From Alphaproteobacteria bacterium (GTDB lineage: Bacteria > Pseudomonadota > Alphaproteobacteria > UBA9219 > RGZA01): DNA of 64,000 nt. Position 1 is the stretch's first letter. Each line of letters begins with the position of its first letter. The notes under the pieces were generated by a model. That model saw nothing but the letters and a program-made list of their open reading frames with translations. It was not told where the DNA came from and did not search any database. Both the position numbers and the translations under genes were made by a program. Location of the stretch: positions 1 through 64,000 of the forward strand of contig JAKFVN010000002.1 in NCBI GenBank assembly GCA_021732145.1, in the 5' to 3' direction. Positions 8,768 through 17,163 of this stretch are shown piece by piece.

Positions 8768-9142
8768 ATGAAACCATTCTCTAAGCAAAAAATGGGCAGT
8801 CAATCTTACGCTTATGGCTTATGGGCCGAAAAATGCGCCGAACTTATCCTGCGCATGAAGGGTTACCGCATTTTGGGCCAGCGCATCAAAACGCCGTCCG
8901 GGGAAATTGACATTCTGGCGGCCAAGCAAAAAACGCTTGTTGTCGTGGAAGTAAAAAAACGCGGTGATGATTTTTCGGCGGCTGCCGCCATCCGCCCCGC
9001 GCAGCAAGCGCGCCTCATTGCATCGGGTAGTTACATGATGGGGCAGTATCAGGGCTTTAACACGGTGCGCTTTGATGCCCTGCTGTTTGCCCCCAAAACC
9101 ATGCCCAAACACATTAAAAACGCGTTTTTTGCTGCATATTAA
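8768..9142 (+). CDS. YraN family (UPF0102) nuclease-fold protein
   Basis: 124-aa protein with the UPF0102 core: an N-terminal helix with A..A...L...GY.IL, then TPSGEIDILAAK and LVVVEVKKR (about residues 40-62). This is the D-x(n)-E-x-K pattern of the PD-(D/E)XK nuclease superfamily. Its biochemical role is still unsettled. It lies between rsmI and sirB1, which is the usual neighbourhood. ATG 8768 is the natural start; MGSQSYAYGLWAEK eight codons later is an alternative. Confidence 0.88.
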   Translation: MKPFSKQKMGSQSYAYGLWAEKCAELILRMKGYRILGQRIKTPSGEIDILAAKQKTLVVVEVKKRGDDFSAAAAIRPAQQARLIASGSYMMGQYQGFNTVRFDALLFAPKTMPKHIKNAFFAAY

Positions 9143-9174
9143 TATATTTTTACTGTTCTCGATTAGACTAGCTG

Positions 9175-10035
9175 ATGATGCAAGTAGAGCAGGATCAAGC
9201 ATTGCGCATTTTAATGTCGGCAGGCGAAGCGCCGGATGAGAAGCTTGATATTGGCGAAGTGGCGCTCGCGCTCGCCGCGATTGAAGAAAATGCGCAGGAC
9301 AATATCGCGGCGCTGCCATCCTACCGTTCATTCCTTGATATGATTGTGCGCGACATCATGCGCAAGGGCGGCGATTTATCATCCGCTAAGCCAACCCTTG
9401 ATGAGCAGATTTTATTATTGCGCAACACGCTGGTGCATAATTACGGCTTCACCGGCGACCGCGACAGTTACAATAGTTTGGAAAACGCGAACCTGATGCG
9501 CGTGATTGACCGGCGCAAAGGGCTGCCCGTGGCGCTCGGTATTCTCTACTTACACATTGCGCGCAAGCTTGAATGGAAGATGGTGGGACTTAGCTTTCCC
9601 GGGCATTTTTTGCTGCGATTGGAAGTGGGCAGTGACCGCGTCATTCTAGACCCGTTCGATAATTGCGTGGTGCGCCACACGATTGATTTGCGCGAGCTTT
9701 TGAAATCAACCCAGGGGCTGGATGCCGAGCTATTGCCCGAACATTATGAACCGGTGAGCGACCGCCAGGTGCTGCTGCGCTTGCAGAACAACATCAAGAT
9801 GCGCCGCTTGCAGCATGGCGCATTGGAAAAGGCGGTTGACTGCTTGCAAACGATGGTGCTGTTCGCGCCCGCCGAAGCGATGCTGTGGCGCGAGCTTGGG
9901 TTATTTCATGGCAAGATAGGCAACATCAAAAGCGCGGTCACCGCGCTGGAAACCTTCATGAAACTGGGCGTGCCGGAAAGTTTGAAACACCAAACCGCGC
10001 TCATCCTGCAAAAGCTGCGTTCAGGATTGCAATAA
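9175..10035 (+). CDS. SirB1 family protein, transglutaminase-like plus TPR
   Basis: 286 aa. The central part (about residues 75-165) is the transglutaminase-like SirB1 domain, with the typical LLRNTLVHNYGFTGDRDSYN and RRKGLPVALGILYLHIARKL segments and the GHFLLR turn. The C-terminal 80 residues form TPR-like helices (LRLQNNIKMR and following). The family is widespread, often next to yraN and gshB as here; the catalytic activity is not established. Two tandem ATGs open the gene. Confidence 0.85.
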   Translation: MMQVEQDQALRILMSAGEAPDEKLDIGEVALALAAIEENAQDNIAALPSYRSFLDMIVRDIMRKGGDLSSAKPTLDEQILLLRNTLVHNYGFTGDRDSYNSLENANLMRVIDRRKGLPVALGILYLHIARKLEWKMVGLSFPGHFLLRLEVGSDRVILDPFDNCVVRHTIDLRELLKSTQGLDAELLPEHYEPVSDRQVLLRLQNNIKMRRLQHGALEKAVDCLQTMVLFAPAEAMLWRELGLFHGKIGNIKSAVTALETFMKLGVPESLKHQTALILQKLRSGLQ

Positions 10036-10038
10036 AAT

Positions 10039-10773
10039 TTACTGAAGGCGGCTGTTTCCGGGGCTGGTGTGCCATGCCTTTTCAATCAAGGCTGCTCTGG
10101 CGGCATCACCGTTGGCGGCGGCCTTGCGGTTATCCAATACGGGCGCAGCCGCCGATGCATCGCTGCGGTTATCTTCCAGCACGCGTTTCACAGCGCCGTT
10201 TAAAACACCGATGGTGTATTCATCATATCCCGTCAAACTGCGGCGAACGGTTTCCTGCCCCAAAAAGGTTCTGGTTCTGAATGTACCCGCTGCTTCATCC
10301 TGCGCCATCAACGCCGTAATTTGCTTATGCCACACGGCCATCAACTGGCCGCGCACGCCAAAACTTTGCGTGAAGTTTCCATTTAATACGCTGAATATAT
10401 CCAATGCACGGCTGGCAATGCCTTCAGGGCCAATGCCTGGAGAAGATGGGCGTTGCTCACACTTACGCTCGCCCGCTGCTTCGCAAAGCGCTTTCACCGC
10501 AGCATCAACCGCTTTGGTTTTTTGCTGGGCATTTTTGGTATGGCTTGCAACAAAACTGTAAAAATCGGTGCGCACTAACGGGTCAGCAACATGCTTGGCG
10601 ATTTTTTCTGCATAGGCTAAAATGCTGTCGCGCTCATCGTATTTAAAAGCTTCTTTTAATTCCGCCAAGGCGGCTGCGGGATTATCCGGCAAACGTGCGG
10701 CGACTTCCACATGCGCATCGGCAAATTCAGCGTCTGTAATGTCGCGGCTTGGGGGTGTAGTCTTGTTGCTCAT
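10039..10773 (-). CDS. Unknown helical protein
   Basis: 244 residues, predicted almost entirely helical, soluble, with no signal peptide. Not recognised. A cluster PSSPGIGPEGI follows a CEAAGERKCEQR stretch in the middle, the only two cysteines of note. It is convergent with sirB1, with 3 bp between stops, and divergent from gshB. Native-looking codon use. It is probably a lineage-restricted cytoplasmic protein. Confidence 0.55.
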   Translation of the reverse strand: MSNKTTPPSRDITDAEFADAHVEVAARLPDNPAAALAELKEAFKYDERDSILAYAEKIAKHVADPLVRTDFYSFVASHTKNAQQKTKAVDAAVKALCEAAGERKCEQRPSSPGIGPEGIASRALDIFSVLNGNFTQSFGVRGQLMAVWHKQITALMAQDEAAGTFRTRTFLGQETVRRSLTGYDEYTIGVLNGAVKRVLEDNRSDASAAAPVLDNRKAAANGDAARAALIEKAWHTSPGNSRLQ

Positions 10774-10871
10774 ATCCTATTTCCTTGGCAATGAAACTAA
10801 GCCTTGGTTTTACTTTCAAAAAGTGTTTTTTGGCCTTTCTTTTTTAAGATTTGCGTCTAACGTTATGCCTT

Positions 10872-11822
10872 ATGAGTAAAAAATTACGCATCGCACTGCA
10901 AATGGATCCCCTTCAGGGGATTAACGTACATGGCGACAGCACTTTTGTGCTGGGCCTGGGCGCTCAGGAACTGGGCCACACCCTTTACGGTTACCAGCCC
11001 AAAGACATGTTCTGGCAAAATGGGCGGGTGGTTGCGCGCGCGCAGGAAGTGATTTTCCGCCGCGAAGCGGGGAACCACTTCACGATTGTCGGCGACAGAA
11101 TCCTGAACATGAACCAGGATGTCGATGTGATTTTGCTGCGCCAAGACCCACCGTTTGACATGGGCTATATCACCAACACGCATTTGCTTGACCAAGTGGA
11201 TGGCCCAACCATCATCAACAACCCCATGGGCGTGCGCAACGCGCCGGAAAAACTGCTGATGCTGCGCTGGCCTGATTTATTGCCGCCAACACTGATTGCG
11301 TATGATGCGCGGGATATCACTGATTTTACGAAGCAATATGGCACGGTGGTGGCCAAGAAATTATACGGCAATGCAGGTCGCGATGTATTCCGCTTTGCAC
11401 TGACCGAACTGGACGAGCTTCTAAATCTCGCCAAGGCGCATCTTGAAAAAACCGGCGAACCCGTTTTGCTGCAACCGTTTTTGCCGGAAATTGCGCAGGG
11501 CGATAAGCGCATTATTTTATTCGATGGCAACCCCGTTGGCGTGATGCAACGCATGCCAAAGGCGGGGGAATTCCGCGCGAATTTGGCGCTTGGGGCCTCT
11601 GCCCATAAATGCGAATTAACGCCGCGCGATAAGGAAATTTGCAGCACCATCGCGCCAACCTTGCGCGACATGGGGCTTTATTTTGCGGGCATTGATGTCA
11701 TCGGCAATCACCTGATTGAAATTAACGTCACATCCCCCACCGGCCTCCAGGGCATTAATAACCTTTATGATTTAAAGGGCGATGCGCGCATGGAAATGCT
11801 GTTCTGGAAGGGCCTCGCTTAA
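10872..11822 (+). CDS. gshB: Glutathione synthase
   Basis: ATP-grasp ligase joining gamma-glutamylcysteine and glycine. Visible family segments are IALQMDPLQGI at the N-terminus, INNPMGVRNAPEKL (about 115-128), VAKKLYGNAGRDVFR in the ATP-grasp region, and the C-terminal GIDVIGNHLIEINVTSPTG with the metal-binding Glu and Asn. I choose ATG 10872 because the protein then starts MSKKLRIALQMDP and has 316 residues, the usual size; a more upstream ATG at 10851 adds seven unsupported residues. It lies downstream of sirB1 as in other alphaproteobacteria. Confidence 0.95.
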   Translation: MSKKLRIALQMDPLQGINVHGDSTFVLGLGAQELGHTLYGYQPKDMFWQNGRVVARAQEVIFRREAGNHFTIVGDRILNMNQDVDVILLRQDPPFDMGYITNTHLLDQVDGPTIINNPMGVRNAPEKLLMLRWPDLLPPTLIAYDARDITDFTKQYGTVVAKKLYGNAGRDVFRFALTELDELLNLAKAHLEKTGEPVLLQPFLPEIAQGDKRIILFDGNPVGVMQRMPKAGEFRANLALGASAHKCELTPRDKEICSTIAPTLRDMGLYFAGIDVIGNHLIEINVTSPTGLQGINNLYDLKGDARMEMLFWKGLA

Positions 11823-11909
11823 CATACGCCTTAACCCTTTTCTGTTAATTGCTTTCAGGCCTTTGCGGTATAACTTCCCATATATTTTAAACATATTGGA
11901 ATCATACGC

Positions 11910-12317
11910 ATGCCTCTTATCCCGTCATCAACACCGCTTCCTATCACCATGCTACGCATTGTGAGCCTTGCTTCCAGTTGGACATTGGCGTCCTTGGGCG
12001 TTGCAAACCCGGCCGGCGCGCAAGATGCAGCCGAACGCCGCGAAGGCGATATCGATGTGATGGCAACCATTCCGGTGGACTGCAAATTAGATGATGCATC
12101 GCTGGCAACTGTGATTGCCGAAAAGCTGAATGCGTTTTTAACCGCAGAAAATGCAGCGGGCACATTGGGCATTAAAAAAGGCCCATATGAAGCATCCGTT
12201 TTTCCAGCCCCCATGCTGGCTTACCTAAGAGAGCGCGGCCATGTGGATATGGATGTCAGCAGCCGTGAACGCTTTAAGCGGGGCCCTCGCTTCCAGTGCG
12301 TTCGCGAACTATCCTAA
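11910..12317 (+). CDS. Small unknown protein, possibly exported
   Basis: 135 aa. The N-terminus has a hydrophobic stretch (MLRIVSLASSWTLASLGVA) followed by AGAQDA, which could be a signal peptide with cleavage after AGA. The remainder has no domain I recognise; it carries two Cys far apart (CKLDD and the C-terminal QCVREL), which could pair in the periplasm. It stands alone between gshB and dnaQ on the same strand. Confidence 0.5.
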   Translation: MPLIPSSTPLPITMLRIVSLASSWTLASLGVANPAGAQDAAERREGDIDVMATIPVDCKLDDASLATVIAEKLNAFLTAENAAGTLGIKKGPYEASVFPAPMLAYLRERGHVDMDVSSRERFKRGPRFQCVRELS

Positions 12318-12386
12318 TTAAAAGTTCCTAGCTTAAATCTTCAAAACAGGTTTGAATGGGGCATCCCCCGCTCGAACAGGTTATTC

Positions 12387-13067
12387 ATGCGCCACATCAT
12401 TCTTGATACCGAAACCACCGGCTTTGATCCCTTGCAAGGCCACCGCATTGTCGAAATCGGCTGCGTTGAAATGGTGGGGCATATTGCCACCGGAAAAACC
12501 TATCAATGCTATTTGAACCCTGAACGCGAAGTGCCGGTTGAGGCGCAAAAGGTGCATGGCCTGACCGATGAATTCCTGGCCGATAAACCCTTATTCAGCC
12601 AATGCGTTGAAGCGTTTCTGGATTTCATCGGCGATGACCCGCTGGTCATTCATAACGCGCCGTTCGATATGGCGTTTTTAAACGCCGAATTGCAGCGCAT
12701 CGGCTTTCCGCCGCTTGCCAAAAACCGCGCGATTGATACGGTAATTTTGGCGCGCAAAATGTTTCCGGGCGCGCCTGCTAGCCTCGATGCCTTATGCAAA
12801 CGCTTTAAGGTCGATGCATCCAACCGCCAATTGCATGGCGCATTGCTTGACTCGCGCCTTCTTGCCGATGTGTTTGTGGAATTAACCGGCGGGAAACAAA
12901 CCGGTTTGAACATCGAATTTGGCGCAAAAACCAAAACCGAAAAAACCGCCATTAAAGCCACCACGCGCGAGGAGCGCACGTTTCCGTTATCTGCCGAAGA
13001 ACTCGCCGCGCATGATGCCGCCATTGCGGGTATCAAGGGACATATCTGGGATAAGAAAGCGTCCTAA
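12387..13067 (+). CDS. dnaQ: DNA polymerase III epsilon subunit (3'-5' proofreading exonuclease)
   Basis: DEDDh exonuclease of the replisome. Exo I is ILDTETTG with Asp7 and Glu9, Exo II is in [16 protein letters not shown] (about 86-101), and Exo III is [14 protein letters not shown] with the catalytic His and Asp (about 150-163). The C-terminal tail would bind the alpha subunit. 226 aa is typical of alphaproteobacterial DnaQ. It is convergent with the hydrolase gene, overlapping by 4 bp at the stop codons. Confidence 0.95.
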   Translation: MRHIILDTETTGFDPLQGHRIVEIGCVEMVGHIATGKTYQCYLNPEREVPVEAQKVHGLTDEFLADKPLFSQCVEAFLDFIGDDPLVIHNAPFDMAFLNAELQRIGFPPLAKNRAIDTVILARKMFPGAPASLDALCKRFKVDASNRQLHGALLDSRLLADVFVELTGGKQTGLNIEFGAKTKTEKTAIKATTREERTFPLSAEELAAHDAAIAGIKGHIWDKKAS

Positions 13068-13774
13068 AGCGGGGTAGATAAATTCACATCCAAGAACTTA
13101 TAGCTGCGCTCAAACGCTTGCTTGGAAGCGGCTGCATCAAAATGTTCGCCGTTAATGCGTGAAAATGCATGTTCAACGCCAGGGTAGACATAGCTTTCGA
13201 TATGCGGATTTTTTGAAACCGCATCCTTCACTTTTTTCAGAACATCGCCGTTCAGGTATTTATCGTTTTCGGCAAAATGCATCAGCAGCGGATTTTTGAT
13301 ATTGGGAACTTCATTCAGCAAATCGGCAAGGCCCACGCCGTAATAGCTGATATTGCAATTCGCATCGCTCTTTGCGGCCATTAAATAAGCCAGCTTTCCG
13401 CCCAGGCAAAAACCCATCGTGCCCACGCGGCCATTGCTGCTTTCCAATGTGCGCGATTTTTTGAGTGTGCTTTGCAAATCCTTCAGGCACAGCCCTAAAT
13501 CCATGCCGTTCATATATCCGATCGCCTGTTGCCATTCTTCCGGCGTTTTATCGGTCAGCTCCACGCCCGGTTGCTGCCGCCAGAAAATATCCGGGCAAAT
13601 GGCGTGATAGCCTTTGGCTGCCCACGCTTCGCACATGGCGCGCATCGATGCATTCACGCCAAAAATTTCCTGAATAACCAGCAAAACGGGGGCGTTGGCC
13701 TTGGTGGCTTTGGCCCAATAGGCGCCAAAGGTTTTGCCATCATGGCTTTGGATTTCAACATTAAATGGGGGCAT
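13064..13774 (-). CDS. Dienelactone hydrolase family protein
   Basis: Alpha/beta hydrolase of the dienelactone hydrolase family with the catalytic triad visible: nucleophile Cys in [16 protein letters not shown], Asp in [10 protein letters not shown], and His in [10 protein letters not shown]. The N-terminal QEIFGVN motif is also typical. I start at ATG 13774 ([14 protein letters not shown]) since AAAGGAGC lies just upstream, giving 236 aa. The physiological substrate is unknown; many members act on small esters or lactones unrelated to chloroaromatics. Confidence 0.9.
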   Translation of the reverse strand: MPPFNVEIQSHDGKTFGAYWAKATKANAPVLLVIQEIFGVNASMRAMCEAWAAKGYHAICPDIFWRQQPGVELTDKTPEEWQQAIGYMNGMDLGLCLKDLQSTLKKSRTLESSNGRVGTMGFCLGGKLAYLMAAKSDANCNISYYGVGLADLLNEVPNIKNPLLMHFAENDKYLNGDVLKKVKDAVSKNPHIESYVYPGVEHAFSRINGEHFDAAASKQAFERSYKFLDVNLSTPL

Positions 13775-13880
13775 CGGGCGCTCCTTTAAAATAGCGGGAC
13801 ATACCCATATATACTTCCTCATTGCCCGAGACAATAGACGAGCTTATTGTGCCCTCACCCCAATCCAGAAAGGTCTGCCC

Positions 13881-14153
13881 ATGAAGTTTACCGTGAATAT
13901 GGAATGCTCCCCTGAAGAAGCCCGCGCGTTTTTCGGACTGCCCGATGTGCAGCCCATGCAGCAGGCGATGATGAAGGAAATGCAGGAACGCATGATGTCC
14001 GGCATCAAGCAAATGGAACCGGATAAAATGATGCAGCAATGGCTGCCCATGAGCATGCAGGCCTTTGACCAATTCCAGAAAATGTTCTGGTCAAGCATGC
14101 AAGGTGGGGGGCAAACAGCAGCGCCCACCGTGCAAGCGGCGAATAAAAAATAG
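13881..14153 (+). CDS. Small Met-rich protein, DUF6489-like
   Basis: 90 aa, beginning MKFTVNMECSPEEARAFFGL, a stretch I associate with the alphaproteobacterial DUF6489 family. The rest is a Met/Gln-rich amphipathic helix (QQAMMKEMQERMMSG) resembling phasin-type helical proteins. No signal or membrane segment. The function is not known. It is divergent from the hydrolase gene with about 105 bp between starts. Confidence 0.7.
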   Translation: MKFTVNMECSPEEARAFFGLPDVQPMQQAMMKEMQERMMSGIKQMEPDKMMQQWLPMSMQAFDQFQKMFWSSMQGGGQTAAPTVQAANKK

Positions 14154-14157
14154 CGTG

Positions 14158-14190
14158 CGAGTGGTTGTGCCTCTTGGCACAGAACGAGCC
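14158..14190 (+). repeat. In-frame-type palindromic repeat, intergenic copy
   Basis: The sequence is CGAGTGGTT, then GTGCC-TCTT-GGCAC, then AGAACGAGC, lying between two genes. Relative to the mnmG copy (GCGCC-TTTT-GGCGC), one base on each side of the stem has changed so that pairing is kept. It still reads as RVVVPLGTERAA in the coding frame used by the other copies, although no gene uses it here. Confidence 0.65.
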
Positions 14191-14206
14191 GCAATAAAGG
14201 ACTCTG

Positions 14207-14518
14207 ATGTACTTCAACAATCATATCTTTTGCTGCACAAACTTGCGGCCCGAAGGCCATGAACGTGGTTCATGCGCTGGTAAGGGCAGCGAAAAACTGC
14301 GCAATTACATGAAGGATAAGGCCAAGGAATTGGGCATTCCATCAACCCGTGTGAACGGCGCGGGTTGCCTTGACCGCTGCGAATTAGGCCCCGTCATCGT
14401 CATTTATCCCGAAGGCGTGTGGTACCGCGCGGCGAATAAAAGCGACATCGATGAAATTCTGATTTCCCATGTTCAAAACGGCAAGCCGGTTGAACGCCTG
14501 ATGCTTCCCGCCAGATAA
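14207..14518 (+). CDS. Thioredoxin-like [2Fe-2S] ferredoxin
   Basis: 103-aa protein of the Shethna/thin-ferredoxin fold. Four cysteines match the cluster pattern: Cys in HIFCCTN near the N-terminus, Cys in GSCAGKGS, and the pair in GCLDRCELGPVIVIYPEGVWY. It starts at ATG 14207, preceded by an AAAGGA-like site. It abuts mnmE (one base between stop and the next ATG), so co-expression is likely. Electron partner unknown. Confidence 0.88.
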   Translation: MYFNNHIFCCTNLRPEGHERGSCAGKGSEKLRNYMKDKAKELGIPSTRVNGAGCLDRCELGPVIVIYPEGVWYRAANKSDIDEILISHVQNGKPVERLMLPAR

Positions 14519-14519
14519 C

Positions 14520-15857
14520 ATGTCCGGTTCTGATACCATCTATGCACTTTCATCCGCTGCGGGCAGGGCAGGGGTGGCGGTGTTCCGCGTATCGGGCGCG
14601 AATGCAAAATTCACCCTTGGCGCAATGGCGGGCGTGCAAAATCCTAAGGCCCGTCATGCGTATTTTTTGAAACTTAAAAACCAAAACGGTGAGCATCTGG
14701 ATGATGCGTTAGTGCTTTATTTTACGGGGCCAAACAGCTTTACCGGCGAAGACGTTGCCGAGTTTCACGTGCATGGCGGGCGGGCAATTATCACCGCCGT
14801 TCAATCATGCTTAAGCAGCCTTGGCTGCCGCATGGCGGAACCCGGCGAATTCACGCGCCGCGCCTTTGAAAACGGCAAGCTTGATTTAACGCAGGCCGAA
14901 GGCATCGCCGATATCATTGACGCCGAAACTGAAAGCCAGCGCGCGCAGGCTTTGAAACAAATGGGCGGCGCGTTATCACTGCTGACCCACCGATGGCGCG
15001 AACAATTACTGCGCATCCTTGCGCATCTGGAAGCGGATATTGATTTTCCGGATGAAGATTTGCCACCGGAAATTACCAAACAGCGTTTGAAAAACTTAAA
15101 CGAATTATCCGCCGAAATGGCCGCGCATTTATCCGATAAACGCGGCGGCGAGCGCCTGCGTGATGGCTTTTCCATTGCTGTATTGGGCGCGCCCAATGCC
15201 GGTAAATCCAGCCTTATTAACGCGCTCGCCCAGCGCGATGCCGCCATTGTTTCCGCGCGCGCGGGAACAACGCGCGACATTATCGAAGTGCATCTGGACG
15301 TGGCAGGATACCCTGTCATTCTTGCTGACACTGCGGGCCTGCGCGACACGGGCGATGAGATTGAAAGCGAAGGCATCAAGCGCGCCTTGAACCGCGCCGC
15401 GGAAGCCGATTTGAATATCGTGCTGTTTGATGCAACAGCAGCGCCCGATGAAACAAGTTTGAAACTGCTCAATGATAATAATGGGCGTGATAAAAGTTTT
15501 GCAGTGGTGAACAAAATTGATGTTGCAAACACCACCAAACTACCAAACGCATTTTACATCTCCGCGCAATCGGGCAAGGGCATTGCCGAATTGCTGGATG
15601 CCATTGCTGCGCGTTTAAAAACCATGCTGGATGAACAACCGGCCGCGCCACTCACGCGCGAACGCCACCGCGAAGCATTGACCCATTGCCAGCAGCATTT
15701 ACTGCGCGCGATAACGGCATATCAAGCTGGCAAACCACCTGAATTAGTGGGCGAAGATATTCGTTTAGCCACACGCGCATTGGCACGCATTACCGGCGCG
15801 GTGGATGTGGACGACATCCTCGACATCATTTTCCGTGAGTTCTGTATCGGGAAGTAA
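14520..15857 (+). CDS. mnmE: tRNA modification GTPase MnmE
   Basis: Partners with MnmG to install cmnm5 or nm5 groups on U34 of certain tRNAs. The N-terminal tetrahydrofolate-binding domain begins DTIYALSSAAGRAGVAVFR; the G domain has P-loop GAPNAGKSS (about 222-230), AGTTRDIIE, DTAGLR, and NKID; the C-terminus ends in the invariant FCIGK. 445 aa is normal. Start ATG is one base after the ferredoxin stop. Its partner mnmG lies 7 kb downstream at 22842. Confidence 0.97.
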   Translation: MSGSDTIYALSSAAGRAGVAVFRVSGANAKFTLGAMAGVQNPKARHAYFLKLKNQNGEHLDDALVLYFTGPNSFTGEDVAEFHVHGGRAIITAVQSCLSSLGCRMAEPGEFTRRAFENGKLDLTQAEGIADIIDAETESQRAQALKQMGGALSLLTHRWREQLLRILAHLEADIDFPDEDLPPEITKQRLKNLNELSAEMAAHLSDKRGGERLRDGFSIAVLGAPNAGKSSLINALAQRDAAIVSARAGTTRDIIEVHLDVAGYPVILADTAGLRDTGDEIESEGIKRALNRAAEADLNIVLFDATAAPDETSLKLLNDNNGRDKSFAVVNKIDVANTTKLPNAFYISAQSGKGIAELLDAIAARLKTMLDEQPAAPLTRERHREALTHCQQHLLRAITAYQAGKPPELVGEDIRLATRALARITGAVDVDDILDIIFREFCIGK

Positions 15858-15937
15858 CAAACATAAAAATGGTTGTATACTTAAATATGGTGACTATCAT
15901 TCATCAATAACGAACGACAAACGAAGATAAATAACAA

Positions 15938-16363
15938 ATGGCAATTAGAGAACATCCGGAAAAAGGGTCTATTTTATATTGCGATTTCAATCAAGGATTC
16001 ACCGAACCTGAAATGGTAAAACGGCGTCCAGTTATTGTGGTGAGCCCAAAAATCGCAGCACGAAAAGGGCTTTGTACAGTTGTCGGATTAAGCACCACTG
16101 CGCCAAGTCCGGTAATGCCATATCATGCACAGCTTGATGTAAACCCTCCATTACCACCTTATTTCGAAAGTAAGGGGATATGGATAAAAGGTGACATGAT
16201 ATATTCTGTAGGATTTCACCGACTGGATTTTATCTCTTTTGGCAAAGATACAACCGGAAAACGTATTTACTATTTGTCAACTATTTCACCTGAGCAGCTA
16301 AAAGTTGTGCAATCATGTATACTTAGGGGTATGGGCATGCAAACATTGACAAAACACCTGTAA
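15938..16363 (+). CDS. PemK/MazF-family toxin-like protein, no visible antitoxin
   Basis: 141 aa with the MazF/PemK fold signature near the N-terminus: GSILYCDFN followed by MVKRRPVIVVSPK, then TVVGLSTTAP. The C-terminal KGDMIYSVGFHRLDF fits as well. MazF toxins are usually sequence-specific endoribonucleases paired with an upstream antitoxin; here the 80 bp upstream of the gene has no room for one and none follows. The gene is visibly AT-richer than mnmE, suggesting acquisition. At 141 aa it is longer than typical MazF (110-120). Confidence 0.82.
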   Translation: MAIREHPEKGSILYCDFNQGFTEPEMVKRRPVIVVSPKIAARKGLCTVVGLSTTAPSPVMPYHAQLDVNPPLPPYFESKGIWIKGDMIYSVGFHRLDFISFGKDTTGKRIYYLSTISPEQLKVVQSCILRGMGMQTLTKHL

Positions 16364-16380
16364 AATATATATGATTCGTT

Positions 16381-16490
16381 GTGGCTCTTAGGAAACTAAT
16401 CCACGTCTAAGTCCCCCACAGGGGCCGCCGTAACATCGGGTGAATGCAAATCCGGATACGGCGCAGATAGTGCGACGTTTAGCGTATATG
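16381..16490. other. GC-rich structured stretch after the toxin gene
   Basis: A GC-rich, non-coding segment in otherwise AT-rich flanks. It contains a CCCC-ACA-GGGG hairpin (around 16414-16424) and a second imperfect inverted repeat (ATCGGGTG...AATCCGGAT, around 16435-16457). It could be a small structured RNA, a transposon or attachment remnant, or the 3' structure of the toxin mRNA. I cannot assign it to a known RNA family by eye. Confidence 0.35.
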
Positions 16491-16495
16491 TAGTT

Positions 16496-17035
16496 TTATT
16501 TCTCAACAGTCTCTTTGAGATTCTTGAGACCATCCTCAAACATACCGCCGACCATCTTTTCGCAATCCATCACGATGCTCATCATCTTCTGGATGAGGCC
16601 CATCTTGCCGGACATCGACCATGTCACATTGGTGCCTTTGCCTTCTGGCTTGAAGGTGAACACGGCGGTGCTGGTGTCTTGCATGGGCTTTTCAAACTCC
16701 AGAAGCAATACGATGCGTTCATTTGGCACGCTTTCGGTAATCGTCATTTTGCCGGTGCCGACTTCCGGCTTTTCGCTGGTCCATGCCATCACTGCGCCAT
16801 TGCCCTGCGTTGCGCCGGAAAAGGTCGGGGTAGCGGCCGGGTCAAGCTTGGCCCACGGGCTCCACGCATCCCACTTATGAAGATCATTGATTTGCACAAA
16901 AACTTTCGCAACGGGGGCGTTGATCACGGTGCTGCGCGACACTTTCATGTCATCGGGCTTGGTCATCGCAATGCCAACCGCAATCAGCACAATCAAAATA
17001 AGGGCAGCAAGCAGCTTGTTAATCATGTCGGACAT
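16496..17035 (-). CDS. SRPBCC family protein with N-terminal membrane anchor
   Basis: 179 aa. One transmembrane helix near the N-terminus (LLAALILIVLIAVGIAM) is followed by a START/SRPBCC-like lipid- or ligand-binding domain: VSRSTVINAPVAKVFVQIND, then HKWDAWSPW, typical of polyketide-cyclase-like proteins. I use ATG 17035 because AAAGGAA precedes it and the upstream extension is unsupported. The anchor would hold the domain at the membrane. Ligand unknown. Confidence 0.8.
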   Translation of the reverse strand: MSDMINKLLAALILIVLIAVGIAMTKPDDMKVSRSTVINAPVAKVFVQINDLHKWDAWSPWAKLDPAATPTFSGATQGNGAVMAWTSEKPEVGTGKMTITESVPNERIVLLLEFEKPMQDTSTAVFTFKPEGKGTNVTWSMSGKMGLIQKMMSIVMDCEKMVGGMFEDGLKNLKETVEK

Positions 17036-17163
17036 GAGGGGGTTTCCTTTTGAAAGCGGAAGCTTAAAGCGGGTCGCAATTAAGTGACTATTGAATAACA
17101 TCTATTTGCAAAAAGTCAAAAATTGCTTCTTATGCCCATATAAACCTGCTAGATACTCCATCC

